Counted from the first letter of the stretch, positions 19,709 to 32,391 are shown. The stretch is DNA of 64,000 bases from Shinella zoogloeoides (GCF_033705735.1 NZ_CP131130.1:1987001-2051000), one strand, 5' to 3'. Translations and numbers: made by a program. Notes: generated from the letters alone by a model not told the origin.

Positions 19709-21082
19709 TCAGGCGCCCCTCTGCCTCACCAGCCGGTAGAAGCGCAGGTTGAGCAGGATCGACGCAGTGGAAAGGCCGGCGAGGAAGCCGAACCAGATGC
19801 CGATGCCGCCCAAGCCCACCGGGAAGGCGAAGAGCCAGGCGGCGAAGAAGCCGACCGGCCAGTAGGAGATCAGCGCCAGCAGCATGGGGATGCGCGTGTC
19901 CTTCAGGCCACGCAGCAGGCCGGCGGCGATCGCCTGCAGGCCGTCGACGAGCTGGAAGAGGCCCGCGACCACCACGAAGGGGCCGGCGATGGCGAGAACC
20001 GCGGCCGAATCCGTACCCGCCTTGTCGAGGAAGATCGAGGCGAGCTTCGTCGGGATGAGCGCGAAGAGCAGGCCGCCACCAACGGCAATGGTCGCCGCGA
20101 TGACGAGCACCGCCCAGGCCGCGCGCACGACGCCGAGATGATCGCCGCGCCCGTGCGCCACGCCGACGCGCACCGTGCCCGCCTGCGCAAGGCCGAGCGG
20201 AACCATGAAGGCGACGGAGGCGAGCTGGAGCGCGATGCCGTGCGCGGCAAGCTCCAGCGTGCCGATATTGCCCATCAGCAGCGAGGCGCCGGTGAAGAGG
20301 CTGACTTCCGCCAGCATGGTAAGGCCGATCGGCAGGCCCAGATAGACGACCTCGCGCAGAGCGCCCCAGTCCGGCCGCCAGAAGCGCACGAAAAGCTCGT
20401 AGCGGCGCATGTCCGGCTGGGCCTGGATATAGGCGGTGATGAGCACGAAGCTCAGCACGTTCACGCCGAAGGAAACGATGGCCGCCCCCTCCATGCCGAG
20501 GGCCGGAAAGCCGAAATGGCCGAGCACCAGCGCATAGGCGAAGAAGGCGTTGACGGAGAGGATGACGATCGTGACATAGAGCACGATACCCGCCCGCCCA
20601 TGCGCGCTGACGAGGCCGCGCAGCGTCATGAAGAGCAGCGCCGGGCCGAGCCCCCATTGCGCGATCTTCAGATAGCTGCCGGCAAGCGCGGCGACCTCCG
20701 GCTTCTGGCCGGCAAAGAGCAGGATGTTTTCCGCATTGTAGAAGAGCGGGATCATCAGCGCCGCATAGAAGAGCGCCACCCACATGCCCATGCGCACCGA
20801 ACGGCGCACGGAAACAGTGTCGCCCCGGCCATAGGCCTGCGCCACCATGGGCATGACGGCATTGGCGAAGCCCGAGCCGAGCATGAAGATCGTGAAGAAG
20901 AACTGGCTGGACAGCACGATGGCCGCGAGATGCGCCGCGCCGAGCCGGCCGAGGATCACCACGTCCGTCGTATGGATGCCGAGCTGGGCGAGCTGGGCGC
21001 CGATCAGCGGCACGCCGAGCGTCAGGGTCGCCCGGAAATGCCGCCCCCAGCCGTTGTCCTCGCGATGCGTTGCCATGTGCAT
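19709..21082 (-). CDS. MATE-family multidrug/cation efflux transporter
   Basis: 457 residues with about twelve hydrophobic segments, NorM-like. Conserved pieces are LGVPLIGAQLAQLGIHTTDVV in helix 1, GSGFANAVMPMVAQAYGRGD after helix 2, GRAGIVLYVTIV and YLGLPIGLTMLAEVS at the start of the second half. Such proteins expel cationic drugs or metabolites in exchange for Na+ or H+; specificity cannot be read. The start at MHMATHRED (21082) follows GTGAGAAC; ATG 21076 is an alternative. Tail to tail with carA, head upstream next to an MFS exporter on the same strand. Confidence 0.93.
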   Translation of the reverse strand: MHMATHREDNGWGRHFRATLTLGVPLIGAQLAQLGIHTTDVVILGRLGAAHLAAIVLSSQFFFTIFMLGSGFANAVMPMVAQAYGRGDTVSVRRSVRMGMWVALFYAALMIPLFYNAENILLFAGQKPEVAALAGSYLKIAQWGLGPALLFMTLRGLVSAHGRAGIVLYVTIVILSVNAFFAYALVLGHFGFPALGMEGAAIVSFGVNVLSFVLITAYIQAQPDMRRYELFVRFWRPDWGALREVVYLGLPIGLTMLAEVSLFTGASLLMGNIGTLELAAHGIALQLASVAFMVPLGLAQAGTVRVGVAHGRGDHLGVVRAAWAVLVIAATIAVGGGLLFALIPTKLASIFLDKAGTDSAAVLAIAGPFVVVAGLFQLVDGLQAIAAGLLRGLKDTRIPMLLALISYWPVGFFAAWLFAFPVGLGGIGIWFGFLAGLSTASILLNLRFYRLVRQRGA

Positions 21083-21233
21083 GATAGTTCTCACTTTCGC
21101 CTCGCTTCCGATCACAAGTTCCGGTCGCGATCAATCGAATAGATTTGATGACGTCATCAAAAATGCGCGGAAACGGCGCTCCGGGGCCGTTTCCGGACGA
21201 AAATTTCGTCGAAATGTCACGTTTGAAAGCGCT

Positions 21234-22487
21234 TCAAGCACTTTCCGGGGCAAAATTCCCGCTCGGGCCGACACCGGCCCCTTTCAGCTTGACGAGGAAG
21301 ATCGCCAGGCCGGCAAGGAGGATGAGCGCCGCCACCGCGAACGGCGCGCCGGCAAAGGCGACGGGCGCGGACGGGGCGGTAAAATGACTGAAGACCTGCG
21401 TGAAGATCAGCGGTCCGATGATCGTCGTGATCGAGGAAACGCTGGTCAGCGCCCCTTGCAGCTCGCCCTGCGCCGAGGCCGGCACGCGGGCGGACGCGAT
21501 GGAGCGCAGCGGCGGATCGGCCAGCGCCTCCAGCGCCGTCAGGGCGATGACGACATAGACCATCCAGCCCTGCCACGCCGCGGCATAGCCGGAAAGCGCG
21601 ACGACCGAGAAGACGAGGCCGAGGACGGCGGTGCGGTACTCACCGAGCTTCGGCACGATGCGCGGCAGGACGAAGCCCATGACGACCGCGCCGCCGATGC
21701 CGAAGATGCCGAGTGACAGGCCGATCTGCCCCTCGCTCCAGCCGTAGCGATAGGAGCCGACGAAGGACCAGACCGCCGGATAGACGGCATGCGCCAGCCC
21801 GTAACAGAGGAAGACGACGCCGACCCAGAGCACGCCGGGATAGTTGCGCATCTGCATGAGCGCGCCGAGCGGATTGGCGCGGGCAAGCTCGAAGGGACGG
21901 CGATTGTGCGCCGCAAGACTCTCCGGCAGCAGGATCCAGGCGCCGACGAAATTGTGGAAGGCGAGCACGGCCGCGCCATAGAAGGGAATGCGCGGCCCGA
22001 ACTCGCCGAGAAGCCCACCGATCACCGGCCCGATGACGAAGCCGGTGCCGAAGGCGATGCCCATCAGCCCGAAATTCTTCGAGCGGGTCTCGTCGTTCGA
22101 TACGTCCGCGATATAGGCGGCCGCCGTGCTGAAGCTCGCGCCGCTGATGCCCGCCAGCACCCGCCCGACGAAGAGCATCCAGTAGCTCGCCGCCAGCGCG
22201 CAGATGAGGTTGTCGATGGCGAAGGTCAGGATGCAGGCCAGCAGCACCGGCCGCCGGCCGAAACGGTCCGAGAGATTGCCGATGAGCGGCGCGAACAGGA
22301 ACTGCATGCCGGCATAGACGAGCAGCAGCCAGCCGCCGTCGATGGCCGCCTGGCTGATGTCGTCGCCCGTCAGCTCACGCAGATAGGTCGGCAGCACCGG
22401 CATGATGATGGCGATGCCGATCACGTCGAGGAACATGATCATGAAGACGAGAAAGAGCCCGCGCCGGGTAGACCTGGCATCGATCAT
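21234..22487 (-). CDS. MFS transporter, TetA-like (DHA1 drug:H+ antiporter family)
   Basis: 417 residues, twelve predicted membrane helices. The MFS signature between helices 2 and 3 is [14 protein letters not shown]. Helix 1 reads [20 protein letters not shown], which is characteristic of the Tet/TCR subfamily. Helix 5 holds motif [15 protein letters not shown]. The family exports tetracyclines or unrelated compounds; resistance is not implied by sequence alone, and no TetR-type repressor gene is next to it. It is followed after about 150 bp by the MATE gene on the same strand, making a two-exporter block. Confidence 0.92.
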   Translation of the reverse strand: MIDARSTRRGLFLVFMIMFLDVIGIAIIMPVLPTYLRELTGDDISQAAIDGGWLLLVYAGMQFLFAPLIGNLSDRFGRRPVLLACILTFAIDNLICALAASYWMLFVGRVLAGISGASFSTAAAYIADVSNDETRSKNFGLMGIAFGTGFVIGPVIGGLLGEFGPRIPFYGAAVLAFHNFVGAWILLPESLAAHNRRPFELARANPLGALMQMRNYPGVLWVGVVFLCYGLAHAVYPAVWSFVGSYRYGWSEGQIGLSLGIFGIGGAVVMGFVLPRIVPKLGEYRTAVLGLVFSVVALSGYAAAWQGWMVYVVIALTALEALADPPLRSIASARVPASAQGELQGALTSVSSITTIIGPLIFTQVFSHFTAPSAPVAFAGAPFAVAALILLAGLAIFLVKLKGAGVGPSGNFAPESA

Positions 22488-22648
22488 GGATGTGACCTCG
22501 AAAGAATGAACGGCGCCCCGGGGGCAAAAATGTCAGGCGGGGAGTTCTATTTCACTTCTTTCAGCGAAACAATCCATGAACATCTCAAAAGTTTTGATGC
22601 TTATGATCGGATTCGTCGATGATAACGGCCCGTTCGGTCCGAAAAGGC

Positions 22649-22683
22649 AAAGCCCCCCGGCAGGCAAGCCGGAGGGCTTTTCA
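22649..22683 (-). terminator. Rho-independent terminator of the zinc metallopeptidase gene
   Basis: 13-bp stem AAAGCCCCCCGGC / GCCGGAGGGCTTT with one wobble pair and a 6-nt loop; T-rich on the minus side. It lies 18 bp beyond the stop. Confidence 0.8.
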
Positions 22684-22700
22684 GAGAAGTCCGTGTAATA

Positions 22701-23633
22701 TCAGGGCTCACCCTGGAAGGTGTTGCAGGCATCCAGACGGCCGCTGTCGAAGCCGCGCTTGAACCAGCGGCGGCGCTGCTCGGAAGTGCCGTGGTTGAAG
22801 CTTTCCGGCACGACATAGCCCTGCATGCGCTTCTGCAGCGTGTCGTCGCCGATCTGGGTGGCGGCGTTCAGCGCCTCATCGAGGTCGCCGCTTTCCAGAA
22901 GGCCCTTCTGCTGCGTGTACTTGCCCCAGATGCCGGCATAGCAGTCGGCCTGCAGCTCGACGCGCACGGACATCTGGTTCGCCTCCGCCTCGCTCATGCG
23001 CTGGCGCTGCTGATTGAAGCGCGGCAGGATGCCGGTGAGGTTCTGGACGTGGTGGCCCACCTCATGCGCCACGACATAGGCCTGGGCGAAGTCGCCGGCC
23101 GCGTCGAACTTGTTGGCGAGCTCGTCGAAGAAGCTCATGTCGAGATAGACCTTGTGGTCGCCCGGGCAATAGAACGGCCCGGACGCCGCCGAGGCGAAGC
23201 CGCAGGCGGATTTGACGGAGCCGGAGAAGAGCACCATCTTGGGCTCCTCGTATGTCTCGCCGGCTGCCTTGAAGATGCCGTTCCAGGTGTCTTCGGTCTC
23301 GGCGAGCACCGTCGCCATGAATTCCTTGGTCTCTTCCTCCTGCGGCGAGGAACGGCTGCTGGCGCTCTCCGTCTGCTCGAAGCCCGGCATGCTGACCTGC
23401 CCGCCATTGCCCATGACCTGCAGGAGATCGATGCCCATCGCCTTGAAGACGAAATAGATGACGACGAGGAAGATGATGGTGCCGATGCTCATGCCGCCGC
23501 CGGACCGGCCGCCGCCGCCCATCGGAATGCGGAACCCGCCGCCCCGGCCGAAGGGATTGCTGCCTCCCATCGAGGGGCCGGCTCCGCGCTGGTCCTCGAT
23601 ATTGCCCGACTGGCGACGACCTTTCCATTCCAT
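22701..23633 (-). CDS. YpfJ-type neutral zinc metallopeptidase
   Basis: 310 residues. An N-terminal Gly/Arg-rich segment (residues 10-50) leads to one transmembrane helix (MSIGTIIFLVVIYFVFKAMG), then the peptidase domain of the putative neutral zinc metallopeptidase family (PF04228). The zinc site is AYVVAHEVGHHVQNLTG, with both histidines and the catalytic Glu of HExxH. DLDEALNAATQIGDDTLQ and the C-terminal FNHGTSEQRRRWFKRGFDSG complete the family pattern. It would be anchored in the inner membrane with the protease outside. Start MEWKGRRQSG is the usual family start. Substrate unknown. Confidence 0.92.
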   Translation of the reverse strand: MEWKGRRQSGNIEDQRGAGPSMGGSNPFGRGGGFRIPMGGGGRSGGGMSIGTIIFLVVIYFVFKAMGIDLLQVMGNGGQVSMPGFEQTESASSRSSPQEEETKEFMATVLAETEDTWNGIFKAAGETYEEPKMVLFSGSVKSACGFASAASGPFYCPGDHKVYLDMSFFDELANKFDAAGDFAQAYVVAHEVGHHVQNLTGILPRFNQQRQRMSEAEANQMSVRVELQADCYAGIWGKYTQQKGLLESGDLDEALNAATQIGDDTLQKRMQGYVVPESFNHGTSEQRRRWFKRGFDSGRLDACNTFQGEP

Positions 23634-23743
23634 GGCGCATTTCCCCGCATTGAATTGCCGACGAACGTTCATCGCATGAATTCGTTCCTCAGCAACGACT
23701 TATAGGGCCTGCCGGGGCGCCTTGCAAAACGAAAAGCGGCCCC

Positions 23744-24253
23744 TCAGCGCCGCCGGAGAAGCCCGCCCCAGCCGGCTTCGCGCACCGCGAGCGCCCCCGC
23801 CGCGACGAGCAGGAAACTGACGGCGGCGGCGGCAAGCCCGCTTGCAAGGCCGGACGTCCCGTCGAAGATCATCGCGCCCATCACCCGGTGCGGAACGAGG
23901 GTGAAGAGACCCGCGACGACGATACCGCCGAAATACATGCCGGCGACCTGGGCGCGGTGCGCGCGGATATTGCCGCGCCGCGCCGCCATCACGGCCGGCA
24001 CGCTCGCGAGGATGACATAGAGCGAAAGGAGATGGATCGGGCTGAAGCCGTGGAATGCGTTGATTCCATGGATGAAGAAGGTCGAGAAACTCGTCGCAAC
24101 CATCAGGAAAAGCCAGATTTTTCCGAGCAGCCGGTGGGCCGGCGTGCCCTTCGGGCGGGCGAGGAGGACGGCGCCGAGCACGGCCGCCGGCAGCACGGTC
24201 GCGACGTGGAACTGGACGGCGAAGGGCGCGTTGGCAAGCGGCTCGAAGGTCAT
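23744..24253 (-). CDS. DUF2306-family membrane protein
   Basis: 169 residues with four to five hydrophobic helices. The motifs HVATVLPAAVLGAVLLARPKGTPAHRLLGK and later NIRAHRAQVAGMYFGGIVVAGLFTLVPHR, with histidines at helix ends, are typical of DUF2306 proteins (some related to YozB/cytochrome-like four-helix membrane proteins). Function unknown; the paired His residues would allow haem or metal binding, which is inference. It is divergent, 43 bp apart, from a LytTR regulator, suggesting the regulator controls it. Confidence 0.82.
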   Translation of the reverse strand: MTFEPLANAPFAVQFHVATVLPAAVLGAVLLARPKGTPAHRLLGKIWLFLMVATSFSTFFIHGINAFHGFSPIHLLSLYVILASVPAVMAARRGNIRAHRAQVAGMYFGGIVVAGLFTLVPHRVMGAMIFDGTSGLASGLAAAAVSFLLVAAGALAVREAGWGGLLRRR

Positions 24254-24296
24254 GGCGGGCTCCGGGGACGGTTGAATTCGGCCCTGTCTTCCGCCA

Positions 24297-25136
24297 ATGA
24301 TCGGGCCGCTTCAAACGCTTTGGCCCGAACGGACGGAAAACTTCGTGGAACGCCCCCTGCTGCAATCCGCGCTTCGTGAACTGCAGGTCTTCCTGCGCGC
24401 GCCGCGGTTCTGGGCGACCTTCGGCGCGGTGGTGCTGATCTTCTGGGTGACGGGTCCCTACGGCACCGCCGAGCGGCTGGCCGCCATCCCCCGCCTCGGC
24501 TTCTGGCTCGTGCTGCACGCCGTCGCCTGGGCCATCGCCGTCACCGCGATCGTTCTCGTCAACACGCTGTTGCGGGACCGCATCCCGAGCCTTGGCCGCC
24601 GCATGGCGCTCGGCACGCTGGTCGCCGGCGTGCCGGTCGGGCTTGCGACGAATGCGATCAGCCGCGCGACCTTCGGCGGCACGCCGACAATCTCCGACCT
24701 TGCCGCAAGCATCGCGACCGGCCTCCTCCTCTCCGCCCTCTTCTGCGCCCTCACCTACCTGACGATGAGCAGCCGGCAGGCCGAGGCGCTGTCCTCCGCC
24801 CCCGCGCCGAGCGAGGAGGAACGGATAGACGTGCCGCTGCTGCGCCGCCTCAGGCCGGAAAACCGCGGCCCGATCCTGCACATGACCGTCGCCGACCACT
24901 ATACCGAGGTGACGACCAGCCGCGGGCGGGAACTGATCCTGCTGCGCTTTTCCGATGCCGTGGCGGAAGTCGGCGGCACGCCGGGCTTGCAGGTGCACCG
25001 CTCGCATTTCGTCGCCGATATGCATGTCGAAAGGCTGCTGCGCTCCGACGGCAAGCTGGCGATCCTCCTGAAGGACGGCAGCGAGATTCCGGTGAGCCGC
25101 AGCCGGACGGATGCGGTGCGCACCCGCTGGGGCTGA
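24297..25136 (+). CDS. Membrane-anchored LytTR-domain transcriptional regulator
   Basis: 279 residues. The N-terminal half (about 35-160) has four hydrophobic helices; a linker of about 30 residues follows; the C-terminal 100 residues are a LytTR DNA-binding domain, with the hallmark ILHMTVADHYTEVTTSRGRELILLRFSDAVAEV, VHRSHFVA and DGSEIPVSRSRTDAVR. There is no receiver domain, so it belongs to the membrane-bound LytTR regulators that sense at the membrane rather than by phosphorylation. The divergent DUF2306 gene is its likeliest target. ATG 24297 is very near the divergent start, so MTVADH-type internal starts were rejected on length. Confidence 0.85.
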   Translation: MIGPLQTLWPERTENFVERPLLQSALRELQVFLRAPRFWATFGAVVLIFWVTGPYGTAERLAAIPRLGFWLVLHAVAWAIAVTAIVLVNTLLRDRIPSLGRRMALGTLVAGVPVGLATNAISRATFGGTPTISDLAASIATGLLLSALFCALTYLTMSSRQAEALSSAPAPSEEERIDVPLLRRLRPENRGPILHMTVADHYTEVTTSRGRELILLRFSDAVAEVGGTPGLQVHRSHFVADMHVERLLRSDGKLAILLKDGSEIPVSRSRTDAVRTRWG

Positions 25137-25218
25137 TATTTTTCCCGGCGCCTGTCGGCTCGCCGTCGCGCCGTTCGTCCCTAGGTATCCGCCAATCAAC
25201 CGTGCCAGGAGAAGTCTC

Positions 25219-25878
25219 ATGCGAAAGATCATAGTCGGTGCATTCACCAGCCTCGACGGCGTCATGCAGGCGCCGGGCGGGCCGGACGAAGACCCCATCG
25301 GCGGCTTCAAATTCGGCGGCTGGGCCGCCCCGATGTTCGACGAGAAGATGGGCGCCTTCATCGGCGAGCTTTTTGCAAAACCTTTCGACCTGCTGCTCGG
25401 CCGCAAGACCTATGACATCTTCGCGGCCCACTGGCCCTATGTCGACAAGGACGATCCGATCGGCCCGCTCTTCGACCGCATCGATAAATATGTCGCGACC
25501 CGCAACCCGGATTTCAAACCCACATGGCAGAACAGCCATGTGCTCGGCCCGGACACCATCGCGGCCGTGCGCAAGCTGAAGGACGGCGACGGGCCGGACC
25601 TCCTGACGCAGGGCTCCACCGAATTCCTGAAAGCGCTGTTCGAGAACGACCTCGTCGACGAGATCCACGTCTCCGTCTTCCCGGTCATCCTCGGCAAGGG
25701 CAAGCGGCTCTTCGGCGACGCCTCCTTCCCGCGCGCCCTGACGCTGATCGATTCGTGCACCAGCGACACCGGCATCGTCATGAGCCGCTATGCCCGCGCC
25801 GGCGATGTCGCCAGCGGCTCCTTCGAATTCGAAACGCCGACCGACGCCGAGCTGGAGCGCCGCCGCAACCTCACCTGA
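25219..25878 (+). CDS. Dihydrofolate reductase family protein (RibD C-terminal domain-like)
   Basis: 219 residues. The fold is that of bacterial DHFR and the RibD reductase domain: MRKIIVGAFTSLDGVMQAPGG at the N-terminus, LLGRKTYDIFAAHWPY, LLTQGSTEFLKALFENDLVDE and HVSVFPVILGKGKRLF. These stand-alone proteins (YyaP/YwjB type) are mostly uncharacterised NADPH reductases and are not the folate enzyme. ATG 25219 follows CAGGAGAAGTCTC. It is convergent with the LysR gene (7 bp between stop codons). Confidence 0.9.
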   Translation: MRKIIVGAFTSLDGVMQAPGGPDEDPIGGFKFGGWAAPMFDEKMGAFIGELFAKPFDLLLGRKTYDIFAAHWPYVDKDDPIGPLFDRIDKYVATRNPDFKPTWQNSHVLGPDTIAAVRKLKDGDGPDLLTQGSTEFLKALFENDLVDEIHVSVFPVILGKGKRLFGDASFPRALTLIDSCTSDTGIVMSRYARAGDVASGSFEFETPTDAELERRRNLT

Positions 25879-25884
25879 CCGGGC

Positions 25885-26772
25885 TCAGGCCAACCCCTCC
25901 TCCGCCACCGTTTCCGCCAGCCACGCGGCGAAGGCGGACATGGCGGGGGTGAGGCTGCGCGATTGCAGGCGGGTCAGCCAGTAGCTGCCGAGCGCGACGC
26001 TGGTACGGAAAGGCTGGACGACGGCCCCGGCGGACAGCAGCCGCGAGAACATCAGCGGCGGCGCGAGGCCGACGCCCGCGCCCTGCAAAACCGCCTCCAT
26101 CATGGCGAGCGAGGTGTCGAAGACGATGGCGTTCTGCGGCGGCGGCGTGCGCGGCAGCCCGGCGGCCTCGAACCAGCACGTCCACTCGTCGCGCCGGTAG
26201 GAGCGCAGCAGCGTCAGCCCGAGCAGGTCGGCGGGCTCCTTGAGATCGCGCGCGACGGCGGGAATGGCGAGCACGGACAGCGGTGCATCGAAGAGGCGCA
26301 CGGCATCCGTCCCGTGCCACGCGCCGGCCCCGAAGCGAATGGCGCAGTCGAGCCCTTCGGCGGCAAGGTCCACCCGGTTGTTGTTGGTCGAAAGCCGCAC
26401 CTCGACGAAGGGATGGCGCTCGCGGAAACCGGCAAGGCGCGGCAGCAGCCATCCGACGGCGAAGGTGCCGACCGCGCCCACCGTCAATATCTCCCGCACA
26501 TGCCCGCCGCGGAAGCGCTCCACCGCGTCCGCCATGCGGTCGAAGCTGTCGCGCAGCACTGGCAGGAGGCTTTCCCCCTCCGCCGTGATCATCAGCCCAC
26601 GCGGCAGGCGCTTGAACAGCACAACGCCCATCTGCTCCTCGAGGCTCTTCACCTGATGGCTGACGGCCGCCTGCGTGACATTCAGCTCGATGGCGGCGCG
26701 CGTGAAGGAAAGATGGCGGGCGGAGGCCTCGAAGGCGCGGAAGGCGTTCAGCGGCAGATAAGGCCGAACCAT
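25885..26772 (-). CDS. LysR-family transcriptional regulator, AmpR/GcvA-like
   Basis: 295 residues. The N-terminal winged helix reads LPLNAFRAFEASARHLSFTR, AAIELNVTQAAVSHQVKSLE, very close to AmpR and GcvA. The effector domain starts near residue 92 (ILTVGAVGTFAVGWLLPRLAGF) and includes EVRLSTNNNRVDLAAEGLDC. In AmpR the ligand is a muropeptide. The gene is divergent from a class D beta-lactamase gene with 110 bp between. That layout is the classical ampR-bla pair, so regulation of the beta-lactamase by this protein is inferred with good support. Confidence 0.92.
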   Translation of the reverse strand: MVRPYLPLNAFRAFEASARHLSFTRAAIELNVTQAAVSHQVKSLEEQMGVVLFKRLPRGLMITAEGESLLPVLRDSFDRMADAVERFRGGHVREILTVGAVGTFAVGWLLPRLAGFRERHPFVEVRLSTNNNRVDLAAEGLDCAIRFGAGAWHGTDAVRLFDAPLSVLAIPAVARDLKEPADLLGLTLLRSYRRDEWTCWFEAAGLPRTPPPQNAIVFDTSLAMMEAVLQGAGVGLAPPLMFSRLLSAGAVVQPFRTSVALGSYWLTRLQSRSLTPAMSAFAAWLAETVAEEGLA

Positions 26773-26882
26773 GGCGATGCCCCAATTTTCCTAATGGCTG
26801 AGACCAGTATTCATCTTTTGTCAGGCCATGAAAGCATTGCTATCCATGATGCACAAGTCATTCGGAAATAGAGGAAAACGTG
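26773..26882. promoter_or_regulatory. Shared control region of the ampR-like and beta-lactamase genes
   Basis: 110 bp between divergent starts. It contains the interrupted dyad TTCAT (26810-26814) and ATGAA (26828-26832), the kind of spaced inverted repeat LysR proteins bind. Whether this dyad is the operator is inference. Confidence 0.45.
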
Positions 26883-27689
26883 ATGGACCTGCGTCCCTTC
26901 GCGGCCGGCATCCTGCTGGCCGCCGGCTTCGCCATGCCCGCCGAGGCCCGCATTATTTGTAGCATCGTCGCCGATGCGGAAAACGGCGAGATCATCCTGG
27001 AAAAGGGCGACTGCAAGACGCGCGTCACCCCCGCCTCCACCTTCAAGGTGCCGCTCGCGGTGATGGGCTATGATTCCGGCTTCCTCGAAAACGCCGAGGA
27101 GCCGGCGCTACCCTTCATCAAGGGCTATCCCGACTGGGGCGGCGACAACTGGCGCCAGCCGACGACGCCTAAGCGCTGGCTGGAATATTCCGTTGTCTGG
27201 TATTCCCAGCGCATCACCGAATTCCTCGGCTACGAGCGGCTGCGCGACTATGCCGAAGCCTTCGGCTACGGCAATGCCGACATGACCGGCGACCCCGGCA
27301 AGGACAACGGCCTCGAGCGCGCCTGGATCGCCTCCTCGCTGAAGATCTCGCCGCGCGAGCAGGTGGAATTCCTGCGCAAGCTGGTGAACCATGAGCTACC
27401 CGTCTCCGCCGAGGCGATGGATGCGGCGATGGAGATCGTCGAGGGACGCGACATCGCCGACGGCTGGCGGGCGCAGGGCAAGACCGGCATGGCCTATCCC
27501 CGAAAGACCGACGGCAATTTCGATTATGCCCGTCCATGGGGCTGGTATGTCGGCTGGGCGCGCCGTGAGGACCGCACCGTCGTCTTCGCCCGGCTGATGC
27601 AGGACGAGAAGAAGCAGGAGCCGCGTACCAGCCTGCGCGCGCGGGACGGCATCCTGAAGGAATTGCCCGGCATTCTGGCCGGCGAGTAA
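26883..27689 (+). CDS. Class D (OXA-type) beta-lactamase
   Basis: 268 residues, the usual OXA length. A signal peptide is present (residues 1-22, ending PAEA). All class D active-site motifs are intact: PASTFK with the nucleophilic Ser52 and the carboxylatable Lys55; SVV at 103-105; YGN at 129-131; the ERAWIASSLKIS segment with the conserved Trp; and KTG at 200-202. It should hydrolyse penicillins in the periplasm; the spectrum cannot be deduced. ATG 26883 is preferred over the GTG at 26880 because AGAGGA lies 7 bases before it. An AmpR-like regulator is encoded divergently. Confidence 0.93.
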   Translation: MDLRPFAAGILLAAGFAMPAEARIICSIVADAENGEIILEKGDCKTRVTPASTFKVPLAVMGYDSGFLENAEEPALPFIKGYPDWGGDNWRQPTTPKRWLEYSVVWYSQRITEFLGYERLRDYAEAFGYGNADMTGDPGKDNGLERAWIASSLKISPREQVEFLRKLVNHELPVSAEAMDAAMEIVEGRDIADGWRAQGKTGMAYPRKTDGNFDYARPWGWYVGWARREDRTVVFARLMQDEKKQEPRTSLRARDGILKELPGILAGE

Positions 27690-27888
27690 GCCCCGCCCGC
27701 GACACCCCAGATCGACAGCGCAAAGTCCCCGCACTTTTCCTGTCGATTCGGCGATTTTCGGGGTTCCGCTCGCCCCTTCCTTTGCCTATAAGCCGCTTCT
27801 AGCCTTTGAACGACCATAGATGCGCGCCCGGCCGGTGAACCCATCACCATGGCCGGTTTTTCGCGCACGCGGAAGAACGGATAGAGAG

Positions 27889-31371
<3,483 letters not shown>

Positions 31372-31392
31372 GGCCGATCTCCTGAGGAACGG

Positions 31393-31420
31393 AAAGCCGG
31401 GCAATCTGCCCGGCTTTTTT
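31393..31420 (+). terminator. Rho-independent terminator of carB
   Basis: AAAGCCGGGCA-atc-TGCCCGGCTTT followed by TTT; an 11-bp perfect stem located 22 bp after the stop. Confidence 0.9.
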
Positions 31421-31425
31421 CGTTT

Positions 31426-32391
31426 TCAATACCCGCCGATGATCGGGAGCACTTCTCCCGTGATGTAGCTGGAGCATTGCGGCGAGGCGAGGAAGACATA
31501 GGCGGGTGCCAGCTCCTCCGGCTGGGCGGGCCGTTTCATCGGCGTCTGTGCGCCGAATTTCGCCACGTCCTCGGCCGCCTTGTCGGAGGGATTCAGCGGC
31601 GTCCAGACCGGCCCCGGCGCCACGGCATTGACGCGGATGCCGCGCGGCACGAGCTGGCCGGCGAGCGAGCGCGTGAAGGCATGGATGCCGCCCTTGGTCA
31701 TCGAATAGTCGAGGAGGTCCTTCGAACCCTCCAGCCCCGTGACCGAGCCGGTATTGACGATCGCCGACCCCGTCTTCATGTGCGGCACCGCGGCCTGCGC
31801 CATGAAGAAATAGCCGTAGAGATTGGTCTTCAGCGTCTCGTCGAAATGCTCTTCCGAAAGGTCGGCGATATCCTTCGTATGCACCTGGAAGGCGGCATTG
31901 TTCACGAGGATATCGAGCCGCCCGAGGTCCCGCACCACGCATTTCACCGTCTGCACGCAGAACGCCTTGTCCTTGACGTCGCCGGCAAAGGCGATGCAGC
32001 GCCGGCCTTCCGCCTCTACGGCCGCGATCGTCTCCCGCGCATCCTTTCCTTCCGCAAGATGCACGATGGCGACATCCGCGCCCTCGCGCGCAAAGAGCAC
32101 GGCGACCGCCCGGCCGATGCCGGAATCCCCGCCGGTGATGAGCGCCACCTTGTCCTTCAGCTTTTCCGAACCCTTGTAGAAGGGAGCGTCGTACATCGGC
32201 GGCGGATCGAGCGTGGCCTCCCTGCCGGGCTTCGACTGGTGCTGCCCGGGAAAGGGCGGCGCGGGATAGGGCCGCGCACCGGCCTGCATGGCGCCCGGCT
32301 TTTCGCTCCTGCCCTTGCGGTCGGCCTTGGCCACCTCTTCCTGGATGTCGCGCTGCTTTTCTGCCGTGCGGGCGGACTGGCTCGGGCTCAT
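31426..32391 (-). CDS. SDR-family oxidoreductase (YghA/YhdF glucose-dehydrogenase-like)
   Basis: 321 residues, longer than classical SDRs because of a 75-residue polar N-terminal extension rich in Pro and Gln (PPFPGQHQSKPGREATLDPP), which is the mark of the YghA/YhdF branch. The Rossmann loop is LITGGDSGIGRAVAVLFA; NNAAF replaces NNAG; catalytic Ser is in NTGSVTGLEG and Tyr-Lys in YSMTKGG. In this branch the enzymes are induced by general or osmotic stress. It is the last gene of a three-gene minus-strand set with a CsbD-like protein and a small acidic protein. Confidence 0.9.
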   Translation of the reverse strand: MSPSQSARTAEKQRDIQEEVAKADRKGRSEKPGAMQAGARPYPAPPFPGQHQSKPGREATLDPPPMYDAPFYKGSEKLKDKVALITGGDSGIGRAVAVLFAREGADVAIVHLAEGKDARETIAAVEAEGRRCIAFAGDVKDKAFCVQTVKCVVRDLGRLDILVNNAAFQVHTKDIADLSEEHFDETLKTNLYGYFFMAQAAVPHMKTGSAIVNTGSVTGLEGSKDLLDYSMTKGGIHAFTRSLAGQLVPRGIRVNAVAPGPVWTPLNPSDKAAEDVAKFGAQTPMKRPAQPEELAPAYVFLASPQCSSYITGEVLPIIGGY

